Shown here: in pieces, positions 29,276-38,690 of the stretch
Position numbering within the stretch: position 1 is the first letter of the stretch
Layout of the letters: each line of letters starts with the position of its first letter
Origin: Candidatus Melainabacteria bacterium
GTDB taxonomy: Bacteria; Cyanobacteriota; Vampirovibrionia; Obscuribacterales; Obscuribacteraceae
NCBI GenBank assembly: GCA_003175915.1
Contig: PSRH01000216.1
Location: 1-40,869 of the forward strand
Reading direction: 5' to 3'
Length of the DNA stretch: 40,869 nucleotides
The notes under the pieces: model-generated
What the model was told of the DNA's origin: nothing
The model's input: the letters and a program-made list of their open reading frames with translations, nothing else
The model's database searches: none
Translations under genes and position numbers: made by a program

Positions 29276-30016
29276 ATGAAATACGTACTGATTTTGATCG
29301 CAATCGGAGCATTGTTCTATTATTGCTTCAACAATCATTATCTAATAGACGCGGTCATGAAAAGTGCCAAGTTTGTTGGCGCTCCAGTGGATGCCGATAA
29401 TTTGGAAAAAAGGCCGGTGAAACCGTATGCGATACCGAAGGGGCATTGCAAGGCCTACTTCCCCGGTGACCCGCACGCTCCTAACATAGGACAGGAGTTA
29501 TTTGCGACTTTCTTATACTCGAGTACGAACGAAATGATGGCCGATAATGAGATGAACTATTACTTGAGTGAGATATCCGTACCGTCGATGGGCCTGGCGA
29601 CTTTGAACTTTTCCGGTGGCGACAACCTAAAATCAAAGCTGGCGAACATCAATTACAGTGGCTTGCAGAGCGGAACATCTTTTTCTACAATGGGAAACAA
29701 TGAAGCTACGCAAGCGAATAATTTTCAGTCGGATGCTGTTAAAGCACAAACCGCCGTTGATAATTTCGTCAACGATTGGGTTAAGGACAAGAGAGCAACA
29801 ATCGAAAGCCGGATGGGAGCCAGTCTGAACGGGGGCCGCTTTAATGGGCTGGAGATTTTAGGTCATTTGAAGGATGCCGATGAGCGATTCCATCTCAAAT
29901 TATTCTGCGATCCGAGAAATCAAATCATCATCATCATTGGCGTAGTGGGACATGCAAAACGAGTAGCAGGAAGCGGCGCCAATAAATTCCTAAGATCGCT
30001 GGAGATGTGGCAATAA
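29276..30016 (+). CDS. Membrane-anchored protein sharing a domain with the TraB/GumN C-terminus
   Basis: N-terminal TM; GHCKAYFPGDPH motif parallels GHFRVKLPGEPE in the upstream protein. Confidence 0.7.
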   Translation: MKYVLILIAIGALFYYCFNNHYLIDAVMKSAKFVGAPVDADNLEKRPVKPYAIPKGHCKAYFPGDPHAPNIGQELFATFLYSSTNEMMADNEMNYYLSEISVPSMGLATLNFSGGDNLKSKLANINYSGLQSGTSFSTMGNNEATQANNFQSDAVKAQTAVDNFVNDWVKDKRATIESRMGASLNGGRFNGLEILGHLKDADERFHLKLFCDPRNQIIIIIGVVGHAKRVAGSGANKFLRSLEMWQ

Positions 30017-30020
30017 AGTA

Positions 30021-31013
30021 CTAGCTCTCACTCCCGGTACCGATTGCGGTAACGGCCGGTCTTGCATGCGGTACGGGCTCGATGAAGTCTTTCAGTTGTG
30101 CTAATACCGCGGTAACGCTAATTGAGTTCATGCACTTTAATTCTTCTGTTGCGGTGCAGCGTTCAAATTGACCATGGTACCAGGCCCAGGGTGGGCTCTT
30201 TTCTCTGTGCTCAAATGAAAACGAAAATGCTTCGATACACTCCTTTTGGCAAGGAGAAGCAAATAATGGCCGGCAGCAAGGATGTGGACGGTAGTAGAGC
30301 GGCGAGTTTTCAAACAAAGCAACCGTTGGTTTATTCTGATGGACGCTGAGATGCATAATGCCTGTATCAACACTTACCACTGCCCTGCAACTGCTGACAG
30401 TGTCTACGACATCAGTGATGTTCGGGGTGGCTAACCAGGGCACACCCAATTCCTGAAGTTGCTTGACCGGTGGTGCGCGATCTGGCTCGCCAATCATCAG
30501 CACACGATGGCCGTCACTTTTCAGCGCTTGGTATAACTCAAACCATCGCCGTACCGGCCAGCTCTTGGTATCGATTACGGTGCCTGGTACGAATACGATT
30601 GTCTGTGACCATTCGGGATGAAATGTGAACGGTAATGGCTCGAGCGGTCTGCGAAAGTCAACGTCAAGTCCAAAATCTCGGCAAATAATTTCGAGCATGT
30701 TCTGGATATTAATACCGGGAAAGTCCCTGTGGAATTCTGGGCTAGTCCAGTCGTACGTCGTCTGGATCGGATGGGCGCGAAAGTTGTGATATGAGCCGTC
30801 AATGTTCTCTTCGTCTAAATCTGGCTCACGGATAATTCCAGTTAGACCGGGAAGCAAAGCTTCCAGGTTTTCCTGCCGCTCAGATTTGGCGACTAAGTAG
30901 ACTCGTTCACCGCGGGCGATCAATTGCTGCAAGATTGGCAAAGAGACAACAATGTCACCCAATCCGGAGCCAATTGCAGAAAAGTAGACGGCCATAAAAT
31001 AGCGATCTCCCAA
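30021..31013 (-). CDS. Glycosyltransferase family 9 (heptosyltransferase-like)
   Basis: SGLGDIVVSLPILQQL, VFVPGTVIDTKSWPVRRWFELYQAL, VVSVDTGIMHLSVHQNKPTVALF. Confidence 0.85.
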   Translation of the reverse strand: MGDRYFMAVYFSAIGSGLGDIVVSLPILQQLIARGERVYLVAKSERQENLEALLPGLTGIIREPDLDEENIDGSYHNFRAHPIQTTYDWTSPEFHRDFPGINIQNMLEIICRDFGLDVDFRRPLEPLPFTFHPEWSQTIVFVPGTVIDTKSWPVRRWFELYQALKSDGHRVLMIGEPDRAPPVKQLQELGVPWLATPNITDVVDTVSSCRAVVSVDTGIMHLSVHQNKPTVALFENSPLYYRPHPCCRPLFASPCQKECIEAFSFSFEHREKSPPWAWYHGQFERCTATEELKCMNSISVTAVLAQLKDFIEPVPHARPAVTAIGTGSES

Positions 31014-31319
31014 CTTGCGAAGAAGCCAAGTTTACTGGAAAGGGAAGCACAGCGCTAGCCGGGTGTTAGTTAGCTAACAGCCAAAAGATAGACCGAATTC
31101 GTCTCAACTTTTTAACATTCACTTTTACTGTCAAACTTGAACCGCTCTTGAAGAGCCCGTCTTTCTTTCGTCACAGCGCTCTGCCATCGGCACAGCATCA
31201 TCCGCTTGAGATATTGGCCGCCAGTGGTTTTGCGGTGGGAAGTTTACGCTTGCAATCGTTTACTGCATATCCTATAAACATAATCATTCACAGTCCTTCG
31301 TCGCGCGGGGTTAGGTGAT

Positions 31320-31787
31320 ATGAAAGAACGAAAACCAGTCATTGAGAAGGAAGTTGGAGACGGATGGAGCCTTTACGAGACATATATAGGTGACCATCCT
31401 GCTTTCATTCGTCTAAGAGAGGGAATCGGCAATCTGATTGGCCGCAAAGGCCGGACATTGAGAGTAAGGGTCGCCTGGGGATATGGACCAGAAAATTCTG
31501 GCGAAATGCCCACCCCCGACCAAATGCATAGCATGGAAGAATGCGAGAATCTTTTGGTCGAGGCGCTAGAAGGGAAAGAATTTGGGTTGTTGACCAACTC
31601 CAGTTTGTGCGATGGGCTACGCATCTGGTGTTTCTATTGCAAGGACGATATAGAGGAGCTTAATAAGCGAATCCAAAGAACACTTCCCCACGATGAGCCG
31701 TTTCCGATCGAGTTTGATTGCGAAGAAGACGCGGGGTGGAATGAGTATTGCAATGCCTGGGCTCACTGCCAACCTGCGCCTAACTAA
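31320..31787 (+). CDS. DUF695-like protein of unknown function
   Basis: WSLYETYIGDHPAFIRLREGIGNL...; single-domain 155 aa. Confidence 0.55.
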   Translation: MKERKPVIEKEVGDGWSLYETYIGDHPAFIRLREGIGNLIGRKGRTLRVRVAWGYGPENSGEMPTPDQMHSMEECENLLVEALEGKEFGLLTNSSLCDGLRIWCFYCKDDIEELNKRIQRTLPHDEPFPIEFDCEEDAGWNEYCNAWAHCQPAPN

Positions 31788-31881
31788 CTCGTGTACCAGA
31801 TCGGTCGTCGTACGGAGCTGTGACTTTGTGATGTGACTGGAGCACCGTTAATGGTGAAAAGTTCAATAGACAACCGGTTGG

Positions 31882-34266
31882 TCAAACAGATTGGCTGTAA
31901 CCTGGACTAGGGCGAATAGCAACTGAGCTGGCGCCAACCGGTAATAAATCCCTCGCCTCAGTAAAGAGCTTGCCGGTTCTGATAAAAACCCGGTTCTCAC
32001 CGGTCGCCGGAAGAGAGAGATGGGCAACTTTCAGGTAACCATTTAGCTCTGCCAAACCGATTAGATCCTTTATGTGCGGAACGTAGGCGTCATCCATAAC
32101 AATCGTGCACCCGCCCGGAGCGTTGCGAAGCACAAAGTCAAAATCGAACCGCACATCATCCGGGCTGTGACCGCCGTCCACATGGATAATTTCAAAATCG
32201 AGCTTGTGCTCCAATTCAAGGGAAGGGAGAAGTTCACGCGTTGCTCCCAATAGGAAGCGGAAGCGCCCGGGATATCGGCTGGCAATTATTTCGGCGCACG
32301 CTCGCGTATAACCGTGCAGTCCAATATCTATTGAAGTAAGTTGAAGGCATGGGTTCGCGTCCAGCATTACCACCGCGCTATGTCCGGCATTGAAGCCTAA
32401 CTCCAGCGCTGTTTGTCCGACGCCGGTTGCTCTTCTTAAAACTTCTCGCTTCCACGATCGCCTTGGATCAGGAGGAGTACGTGGGTGGACAGGGCGCTGA
32501 TGGAAATAACAGTAATTCCCCTCTAACGGTTCGTCGCTCTCGAGCACCGCCTGATTGATAAGCCGGATCGTCTCCAGAGCATGCGAACTCCACCACTCCG
32601 GATGGAAGAGCGCAGGCGCGGGATAACCATTCGGCAAGTCGGGTAGGCTCAGGGCACGCCAGGAAATATTTTCGGCCGACTCTGCATCAAACGGCTTACG
32701 ATCGACGGTGCGCCCGTTTGTGTGTTTGTGGTGGATGACGGAAAATACCGGATTGGTGTGGCGCCAGTCTATATCTATCGGGTTGCAAGTTAAGCCGGCG
32801 GCCCAAAGAGCATAGTTGAAGGAAAGCTGGTCGCGGCGTGCTCCGTTTAAAATAGCGTCCCACCAGAAACGATCTGCGGCGCGCACTTTGGAGTCTCGCA
32901 GATCGCGTGCCAATAATAGTGTGGCCGAAAGTCCCTGATCATCCTTGAAGCCAAGGTCGCGCATTTGATGCCAAAGTCGGCTGGCGGAGATTCGATCTTC
33001 GACACTCAAGAATTCCATAAGAGTCTTCTCCGCTTCGATCTTCTCGCGAATAAGATGTGGCGGAGCAGCGACCGGACCATCTTTTAGCCATGCCAAAATT
33101 GCTTCACAATCAAAGCACAGATCACGTAGGTTGCCGTCTACCCAAATGACAATAGAATCCTGCTCGAAAAGCAACTCAGGATTTGCCTTGAGAAATCCAG
33201 AAGTCACCTTCCGGTCTCGGAATATATTGTCGACGGGCACAATTGACCATGGTGGTGGGCAAGTGATAGCGGTATCCGTGAATGCCAGGTAGGTGATTCT
33301 CGGGTCAACGTGGGCGATGCTCGGAAGTTCGTCATATTCACCCAGAACAGCCGTGTAAACGTAGATTTTTGGATCACAATTCAACCCGGGTTCTGTGGTC
33401 TTAGCGACGCTAATAGAGACTTTTTGTGACCAGGGATTGGCGGTGCGTCCCTCTGCTCGTCCGCGTGTGAGATAGTGGACAAGCGGATTGATCCCGGCTT
33501 CGGCAACATCTGGATTCTGCTCAAGATACCAATCGGTGTCGAACATGGAATTTGGATCTAAGCCTTGCGCTGCTCCCCAACGCAGGTAATGTTCGAGCGG
33601 ATTGGTGCCTGAATCAGCAACATTCGGATGGCGCTGAAGATACCAGGTACTGTCGAACATTGGGTTCGGATCGCGGCGCTCAACCGTTCCCCAGCGCAGA
33701 TAATGTTCGAATGGGTTTAGACCGCATTCGGCAATGTCCGGATACTTCTGGAGATACCATTTGCTGTCAAAAAGTGGACTGGCGTCCCGATGCTCGGCTG
33801 CTCCGATTCGCAAGTAGTGGGCGAGCGCAGATAACCCTGTCAGTAAAACATCTGGGTAACGTTGTACGTACCAATTAGCATCGAACAAAAAGTTGGGGTT
33901 GCGTCCCGATGGAGCTCCCACCGTTATATAGTGCTCCAGAGGATTGGCGCCGGAGAGGCGTACCTCTGGATTTTGCTCAAAATACCAGGCGGTATCGAAC
34001 ATTGCATTAGGATCGCGGCCCTCTAAAGCCCCCCAGCGAATGTAGTGCTCGAGTGGATTAATACCTGCTGCTGCGACATCCGGGTTATGCAGACGATACC
34101 AGGCAGTGCTAAATAGAGGATTGGGGTCTCGGCCAAGCGCCGCTCCGACTCGCAGATAATCTTCCAGCGCATTCACGCCTGCTTGAACGACTTCCGGGTA
34201 CTCCTTTAAGTACCAGTCAGAGTCGAACAAACAGGAGCTAGTTATGATTGGGATGATTTGATCCAT
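31882..34266 (-). CDS. Multidomain: seven ~38-aa repeats + glycosyltransferase-like (DUF616/TOD1-like) + class I methyltransferase
   Basis: Repeats (LFDxxWYLxxxPDVxxxGxNPLEHYLRxGAxEGRDPNP); YTAVLGEYDELPSIAHVDPRITYLAFTD; ALELGFNAGHSAVVML...IIHVDGGHSPDDVRFDF. Confidence 0.8.
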   Translation of the reverse strand: MDQIIPIITSSCLFDSDWYLKEYPEVVQAGVNALEDYLRVGAALGRDPNPLFSTAWYRLHNPDVAAAGINPLEHYIRWGALEGRDPNAMFDTAWYFEQNPEVRLSGANPLEHYITVGAPSGRNPNFLFDANWYVQRYPDVLLTGLSALAHYLRIGAAEHRDASPLFDSKWYLQKYPDIAECGLNPFEHYLRWGTVERRDPNPMFDSTWYLQRHPNVADSGTNPLEHYLRWGAAQGLDPNSMFDTDWYLEQNPDVAEAGINPLVHYLTRGRAEGRTANPWSQKVSISVAKTTEPGLNCDPKIYVYTAVLGEYDELPSIAHVDPRITYLAFTDTAITCPPPWSIVPVDNIFRDRKVTSGFLKANPELLFEQDSIVIWVDGNLRDLCFDCEAILAWLKDGPVAAPPHLIREKIEAEKTLMEFLSVEDRISASRLWHQMRDLGFKDDQGLSATLLLARDLRDSKVRAADRFWWDAILNGARRDQLSFNYALWAAGLTCNPIDIDWRHTNPVFSVIHHKHTNGRTVDRKPFDAESAENISWRALSLPDLPNGYPAPALFHPEWWSSHALETIRLINQAVLESDEPLEGNYCYFHQRPVHPRTPPDPRRSWKREVLRRATGVGQTALELGFNAGHSAVVMLDANPCLQLTSIDIGLHGYTRACAEIIASRYPGRFRFLLGATRELLPSLELEHKLDFEIIHVDGGHSPDDVRFDFDFVLRNAPGGCTIVMDDAYVPHIKDLIGLAELNGYLKVAHLSLPATGENRVFIRTGKLFTEARDLLPVGASSVAIRPSPGYSQSV
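33435..34230 (-). repeat. Seven in-frame 38-codon (about 114-bp) tandem repeats inside the CDS
   Basis: Direct reading of seven consecutive repeat units in the translation. Confidence 0.9.
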
Positions 34267-34549
34267 CAGTACTCAGATACGCCAACAAGAAAAAGGGCAG
34301 ATGTTTGGACATCAGAAAATCTTCAAGGTGCACGTCTTGCTATTTCCAGTTAGGGAAATTTGGATAACGGCGCATCCATTGTAGAAGATTCTCCTAAGTA
34401 TTCAAGACGCCGCGCAGGAGTACCTTTCTAACGATTTACGGGATTGCCGTGAAAAAAATATCACCCCTGGCAGGGAATTTTTTCGAGGTGCCGGCAGTTA
34501 CCTACTTCGGAAGGCTTTTGAACCTTGTACCGAAGATAGGGCCATTAAT

Positions 34550-35455
34550 ATGACTAATGAAATTGATCGCAGGGAATTTTTGAAGTTGGCTGGAATAGGC
34601 GGTGTTGTCTTTGTCTCCAGTCTCGGTTATGAACAGATTGCGTTCGCGCGTAAGCCAAAACCGGAAGACTTCTATTTCGTTCAGCTCTCGGACAGTCATT
34701 GGGGATTTGAGGGCAATAAGATCAACCCTGACGCGAAAGGAACCTTGAAAAAGGCAATTGCTCAGGTGAATGCACTGGAGCAAAAACCGGATTTCATCGT
34801 TTTCACCGGCGATTTGACTCAGACGACCGATGAGGTAAATGTTCGTCGCGCTCGCATGAAAGAGTTTACCAGCATTGTTTCCGAGCTGAATTGCCAGGAC
34901 GTTAAGTTTATGCCGGGAGAACACGACGCCTCGCTCGACAACGGCGAAACGTACAAAGATTTCTTCGGTAAGACACACTACACTTTCGATCATAAGGGCG
35001 TGCATTTCATTGCTATAGACAATGTGTCGGATCCAACTGGAAGCATTGGAGAAGAGCAGCTCGAGTGGCTGAAAAACGACCTGGCTACGCAGTCACGCGA
35101 TAGCAATATTGTCGTGCTTGCCCACAGGCCATTGTTCGATCTTTATCCTCAGTGGGACTGGGCAACGAAAGATGGTGGCAAAGCAATCGATCTGCTCATG
35201 CCTTTCAAGAATGTTACCGTGTTTTATGGACATATTCACCAGGAAAATCATCACACGACAGGGCACATCGCTCATCACTCGGCAAAATCATTGATGATGC
35301 CGATGCCGGCGCCAGGCTCGGTGCCCAAGCGAGTACCGGTACCATGGTCTGATGCGGAACCCTACAAGGGTCTTGGATTTCGCAATGTTGATAGCGAATC
35401 GAGGCGTTCCACATATCTTCTTTCCGAATTTCCCATCAAAGGAGTGATTTCATGA
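34550..35455 (+). CDS. Tat-type exported metallophosphoesterase
   Basis: DRREFLKLAGIGG Tat-like signal; QLSDSHWG, FTGDLTQ, GEHD, AHRPLF, YGHIHQ calcineurin-like motifs. Confidence 0.9.
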   Translation: MTNEIDRREFLKLAGIGGVVFVSSLGYEQIAFARKPKPEDFYFVQLSDSHWGFEGNKINPDAKGTLKKAIAQVNALEQKPDFIVFTGDLTQTTDEVNVRRARMKEFTSIVSELNCQDVKFMPGEHDASLDNGETYKDFFGKTHYTFDHKGVHFIAIDNVSDPTGSIGEEQLEWLKNDLATQSRDSNIVVLAHRPLFDLYPQWDWATKDGGKAIDLLMPFKNVTVFYGHIHQENHHTTGHIAHHSAKSLMMPMPAPGSVPKRVPVPWSDAEPYKGLGFRNVDSESRRSTYLLSEFPIKGVIS

Positions 35456-35811
35456 GAGGCACTGCAACTATTGCTTTACTTGCTGCTTTTGGATTCTTAG
35501 TGGTGGCGTTCAATCCAGGAAACGCCAGTGAGCCGGAACAGGTGATAAAAATCAGTGCGAAAAAGTTTGAATTTATGCCTAATCAGATCACCTTGAAAAA
35601 GGGTGTTCCGGTTGTGCTAGAGCTTACATCTGAAGACAGGGTACATGGTTTCAACGCGCCGGACTTGAGGGCTCGGACTGCTATATTACCTGGCAAGACG
35701 ACAACGCTTAGAGTGGTACCGGAAAAGGTAGGAAGCTTCGATTTCTTTTGCGATATCTTCTGCGGCAGTGGCCACGAAGGCATGAATGGCAAAATCAATG
35801 TAACGGAGTAG
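35452..35811 (+). CDS. Exported cupredoxin with a CuA-type ligand set
   Basis: Signal peptide; DRVHGF...FFCDIFCGSGHEGM (C-x3-C-x3-H-x2-M as in COX2 CuA). Confidence 0.85.
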   Translation: MRGTATIALLAAFGFLVVAFNPGNASEPEQVIKISAKKFEFMPNQITLKKGVPVVLELTSEDRVHGFNAPDLRARTAILPGKTTTLRVVPEKVGSFDFFCDIFCGSGHEGMNGKINVTE

Positions 35812-35812
35812 C

Positions 35813-36448
35813 ATGGTAAGCATGGGTCTGAACGCCTTTTTCAATCGCAAAAGAGAGTTTGAGAAGCTCACCTGGTGCTTTGGAGGACAGCTCTACCGTC
35901 TTGCTTTTTCGCGCTTGAGCAATCAACAAGATGCTGAGGACGTGGTTCAAGAAACCTATTTGCGAGCCTTTCGCTCCTTTCATACACTGGCACCAAACAG
36001 CAATACCAGGGCCTGGCTAATCAAGATCTTGCTCAATGTTATCCGCGATCACTACAGCAAGATGCTCAGGACTGTGCCTACTGAGCCCATTGATGAAAGC
36101 TCTGAGGAGGAATTAAGCGACGACAATTTGCTCAGCCATAGCAAAAATCCGGAAGATAAACTGTTAGATAATGAAATCGACGCAGGCTTACTGCAGGCCC
36201 TGCAATCGTTGCCCAGCACTTTGCTCTATCCGCTATTGTTGCGTGAAATCGAAGATTTGAATTATCAAGAAATTGCCGGTGTCCTTGATATCCCGGTTGG
36301 TACAGTCATGTCGCGCTTGTTCAGGGCTCGCCAGAGTTTGCGAATTAAGCTCGTGCAAAAGAGGCAAATGCCGCAATGCGAAAATGATTCGTCCAAGCAC
36401 CTGTTGGGCGATGGTTTGTCGAAACAAGGAAAACGAAATGACCTGTGA
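35813..36448 (+). CDS. ECF-type RNA polymerase sigma factor
   Basis: Region 2 LAFSRLSNQQDAEDVVQETYLRAFRSFH; region 4 LREIEDLNYQEIAGVLDIPVGTVMSRLFRARQSLR. Confidence 0.93.
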   Translation: MVSMGLNAFFNRKREFEKLTWCFGGQLYRLAFSRLSNQQDAEDVVQETYLRAFRSFHTLAPNSNTRAWLIKILLNVIRDHYSKMLRTVPTEPIDESSEEELSDDNLLSHSKNPEDKLLDNEIDAGLLQALQSLPSTLLYPLLLREIEDLNYQEIAGVLDIPVGTVMSRLFRARQSLRIKLVQKRQMPQCENDSSKHLLGDGLSKQGKRNDL

Positions 36449-37217
36449 GGATGTCCTACCTTTACTGAATCTTCTTGCCGACGATGCCCTTGGTAACCAG
36501 GACGCGGCTCGCATCCTTGAGCACCTTAAAGAATGCAGTCACTGCCAGGGCGAATGGGATGCGATTCTGGCAGTGCGCTCCGGAATGCGGCGCAGAAGAG
36601 ACGCCATTGAGGTGCCGCCCACCCTGATGGACAAAGTCAGCAAGGCGGTGGACCGGGAAAATAAACAAAGACCGATTGCGGCAGTTGCCAAAACATTTAA
36701 CGCCCCGAGTTTAGCGATGGTGGCTGGTCTGGTGCTTTTGATCGTTCTTGCTTCTTACCTCTTTCAGCATCTAAATGCTGGCACTGTGCCCGTCGAAGTT
36801 GCTGCTCTGGTTAACCGGGAATTCAATGCCGATCCGGCTTTTGAGCTGGTCGACGATCGCGAAGCTTTGTCCGACCGGCTCGGCTACCCGATTCGATATC
36901 TTAAATTCGCCGATTGGAAAATAAACCAGGCCGGCACGTACCGGGCTAGGAATATTGAGGGAAATGATCGCTTAATTGCTCGCTTCGAGCTTGAGCGGAG
37001 GTTGGCGGGCAAAGCAGAGAAAATCTATTGTTATCAAGCGCCGGCTGGTGCCCTCAAGGCCGCATCGTTGCTTGAAAAGGATGTCGGGGGTAGGAAAATC
37101 AAGGTGGGGCGGCAAGGTCCGCTCAGCTTCGCTTGCTGGACTGAGAATGAACGGGACTATTTGCTGGTTTCGCCCTTGTCTGAAGAGGAACTGGAGGATT
37201 TAGTCCGCTCTGTCTGA
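36438..37217 (+). CDS. Membrane zf-HC2-type anti-sigma factor
   Basis: HLKECSHCQGEWD zinc motif, single TM SLAMVAGLVLLIVLASYLF; overlaps sigma stop; ATG at 36438. Confidence 0.85.
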   Translation: MTCEDVLPLLNLLADDALGNQDAARILEHLKECSHCQGEWDAILAVRSGMRRRRDAIEVPPTLMDKVSKAVDRENKQRPIAAVAKTFNAPSLAMVAGLVLLIVLASYLFQHLNAGTVPVEVAALVNREFNADPAFELVDDREALSDRLGYPIRYLKFADWKINQAGTYRARNIEGNDRLIARFELERRLAGKAEKIYCYQAPAGALKAASLLEKDVGGRKIKVGRQGPLSFACWTENERDYLLVSPLSEEELEDLVRSV

Positions 37218-37368
37218 ATACCCCGAAATTTGCATTAATTGAGGCGGTTTTCCTGGCCAGGCTTTTAAAAATTGAAAGATCAAGGTATAGCAAGAGTGTG
37301 AGCGCACACTTGATTTGATGAAGTAAGCTTGGGCTTGTAATTGCACTTTGTCTTTGCAAGAGGCAAAT

Positions 37369-38451
37369 ATGGATAAAAAGGGTCCTCTTAATGAACCGGG
37401 GCCGATTCCTCAAGAACCGGATAAGTCGGGCGCTCCAATTCTTTCCAAGAGCCTCTCTAAGAAGATCCTTCAAAATATCAGCAAGTCCTATACGGGCGAA
37501 GAAACTTCAAAATTCATAGTGCATCTGGGCGAAACTTTGCACGCGCCCCCGGCTGAACCACAAACAAATCCACCAGAAGACGACCGGGAGCTAAGAACAC
37601 CAGCTCTAGTCTTTATTGATCGACTGTTTGATGACTTCGTGCGCTACACCTATGAATTTGGTACGACGCCTGTCGGAGCCGAAGTTGCCGTCGAGTATTT
37701 TCGGCCTGCTCCTCCCAAGGAAGCCATCCAACTGGCACCGGGCGAGCCACAGGTAATTGTCGAAGGTACCCTCATCGTTGGCGCCTGGACGATGCTGGTG
37801 CAAGCCCAAGAAAGACGGCTCAGGGCCTTTGTTATACCCAAAGAGTATTTGAGTGGATTCCACGCGCGCCAGTCGTTCTACTCCCCTTTTATGGAGATAC
37901 AGGCGAGCGTTCACAACGGTCAGAATGTCTGGAGAATGGACGAACAACGCTTGAATAGCGATGCCTTAGCCAAATTCTCTAAGCAGCTGTTTGGAGCGTT
38001 GATCAAAGTGAGCGCCGGAGAACTAAGTCCTACGGAGCGCTTCAGGATGGATGCCGGCGGCAATCAATCGATTGCCCAATTATTGCCAAGCAAAAATGAG
38101 AAGTTGACTCTCCAGAATCTACCAAGCATGCGCTCCTTTGCTGGCGAGAAAGAAGGGAAAGCGAATGGGCAAGAAGAGCCTCGCAGTTCAATAAAACCTG
38201 GTTATGCTCTGGAGTTGGAGTCCAACAAGACGAACGTTGTCTCGGCCTGCCAATCATTGCTCCATTCTCTGGACAACGAGCTCAGTCGCCTAAAACGTTT
38301 AGAACAAGAGGGTTTCCGCTTGGAGGATATGAAGATTGTCGAGATGGCACTCTCGCGCGCCGGGCAAGTAAGGTCGCTGATGGAACAAATCAAATTGGCC
38401 GCAGATACTTGGCAGCATCTTCCCACATCGGTGGGCGAGCTAAAGCGATAG
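37369..38451 (+). CDS. Hypothetical protein (360 aa)
   Basis: Long ORF with Pro-rich N-terminus and Leu/Glu helical C-terminus; no recognised domain. Confidence 0.7.
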   Translation: MDKKGPLNEPGPIPQEPDKSGAPILSKSLSKKILQNISKSYTGEETSKFIVHLGETLHAPPAEPQTNPPEDDRELRTPALVFIDRLFDDFVRYTYEFGTTPVGAEVAVEYFRPAPPKEAIQLAPGEPQVIVEGTLIVGAWTMLVQAQERRLRAFVIPKEYLSGFHARQSFYSPFMEIQASVHNGQNVWRMDEQRLNSDALAKFSKQLFGALIKVSAGELSPTERFRMDAGGNQSIAQLLPSKNEKLTLQNLPSMRSFAGEKEGKANGQEEPRSSIKPGYALELESNKTNVVSACQSLLHSLDNELSRLKRLEQEGFRLEDMKIVEMALSRAGQVRSLMEQIKLAADTWQHLPTSVGELKR

Positions 38452-38690
38452 GCGATCGACCTGAATCGGGCTATGGACGACCGAGCTTACGGTTGGGGAA
38501 TTGCCATGCCTGGGCTATCTTTTACTGATGCCACTGCCGATAATGCCACCCATTTCGAGCACCTTACAAAATTCTCTATTAGTGATGGACCGCTCAAACC
38601 TCATTCGGGCTGGACAATGCTAAGATGTGCCCTTCGAACGTGCATGAGTAAATCGATGACAAGACTTCGAATTGAGAGTAAAGCGGCTTC

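Noticed and set aside
31066-31080. GTTAGCTAAC palindrome upstream of the GT9 gene
   Set aside because: 10-bp palindromes occur many times by chance in 40 kb.
33435-34230. Regular ~114-bp repeats that could suggest a CRISPR or satellite array
   Set aside because: The repeats are in-frame protein repeats (38 codons) within a CDS, with no spacer structure.
37295-37310. AGTGTG-AGCG-CACACT dyad in the anti-sigma/hypothetical gap
   Set aside because: Short 6-bp arms, expected by chance in a window this size; no clear promoter context.
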